From NCBI GenBank assembly GCA_030531555.1, contig JAUNNI010000028.1, positions 1-34,179 on the forward strand: a stretch of 34,179 nt of DNA. The letters are read 5' to 3'. This document shows positions 34,083 to 34,179 of the stretch, piece after piece. The position numbers and the translations under genes are program-made. The first letter of the stretch is position 1, and the number at the start of each line of letters is the position of its first letter. Below the pieces are notes generated by a model. That model searched no databases, was not told the DNA's origin, and was given only the letters and a program-made list of their open reading frames with translations. The stretch comes from Eubacteriales bacterium. GTDB lineage: Bacteria; Bacillota; Clostridia; Lachnospirales; Lachnospiraceae.

Positions 34083-34179
34083 TCGTTCGATTTCATAATT
34101 GGTAAATTGGCGAAAATAAAAAAATGGGGTTGTCGCAATAAAGCGGCTTTCGAATGTCCCTGAAAATCGCTAAAACTGA
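34083..34179. other. Right-hand edge without recognisable gene
   Basis: The last 97 bases after the giant gene hold no open frame of note. No clear hairpin with a T run is seen, so the terminator of the giant gene is either weak or outside the window. Confidence 0.5.

Overview
The window reads as a chromosomal segment of a low-to-mid GC Gram-positive anaerobe of the class Clostridia, most likely a gut Lachnospiraceae. The reasons are strong AGGAGG-type ribosome sites, sigma-A promoters (TTGATT or TTGACA, 17 bp, TATAAT), a superoxide reductase instead of classical aerobic defence, and a giant secreted protein with an acidic Thr/Glu linker, YDG-type repeats and C-terminal bacterial Ig-like domains. 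The family assignment is inferred from protein style, not from a search. No rRNA, tRNA, CRISPR array, insertion sequence or phage block was seen, and no gene-free stretch exceeds about 240 bases.

Layout. 1-912: the tail of an ATPase gene, then a Phd/YefM-RelE/ParE toxin-antitoxin pair and a terminator. 951-4045: superoxide reductase and a MATE exporter (minus strand), divergent from an M19 dipeptidase; the two divergent promoters overlap. 4180-7111: an XRE-type regulator, then three copies of a site with exact 32-bp period, then a secreted subtilisin-like protease. 7162-10592: a two-module AAA+ ATPase (minus) and a secreted SH3-NlpC/P60 wall hydrolase (plus). 10657-12298: an unrecognised 110-aa protein, a flavodoxin-fold reductase and a MIF-like tautomerase. 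12388-14705: a galactose-binding lipoprotein (MglB type) and aldose 1-epimerase. 14831-18217: Maf, then a zinc/manganese ABC transporter with overlapping or abutting genes (binding protein, ATPase, permease). 18367-19632: an L-sorbose-1-phosphate reductase-like dehydrogenase. 19811-20369: a second Phd-ParE pair. 20482-22543: a TrmB-type regulator and diaminopimelate decarboxylase, with a promoter, palindromic operator and terminator hairpin stacked in the leader and a 48-bp tandem repeat between the two genes. 22731-34082: a surface-protein reading frame of about 3,780 codons interrupted by a single in-frame TAG at 29307.

How it fits together. Most of the window is housekeeping and envelope biology: metal import, sugar capture, peptide and cell-wall turnover, lysine synthesis and secreted proteins. 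The most notable signals are (1) the amber codon that replaces a conserved glutamine codon in one of 11 repeat modules, leaving 1,590 open codons behind it; (2) the phased 32-bp sites in front of the protease; (3) the promoter-operator-terminator leader of the TrmB/lysA pair; (4) the 48-bp repeat that copies the end of trmB; and (5) a recurring intergenic hairpin (GATAC-A-GGTCAAAA type) ahead of the dipeptidase and maf genes.
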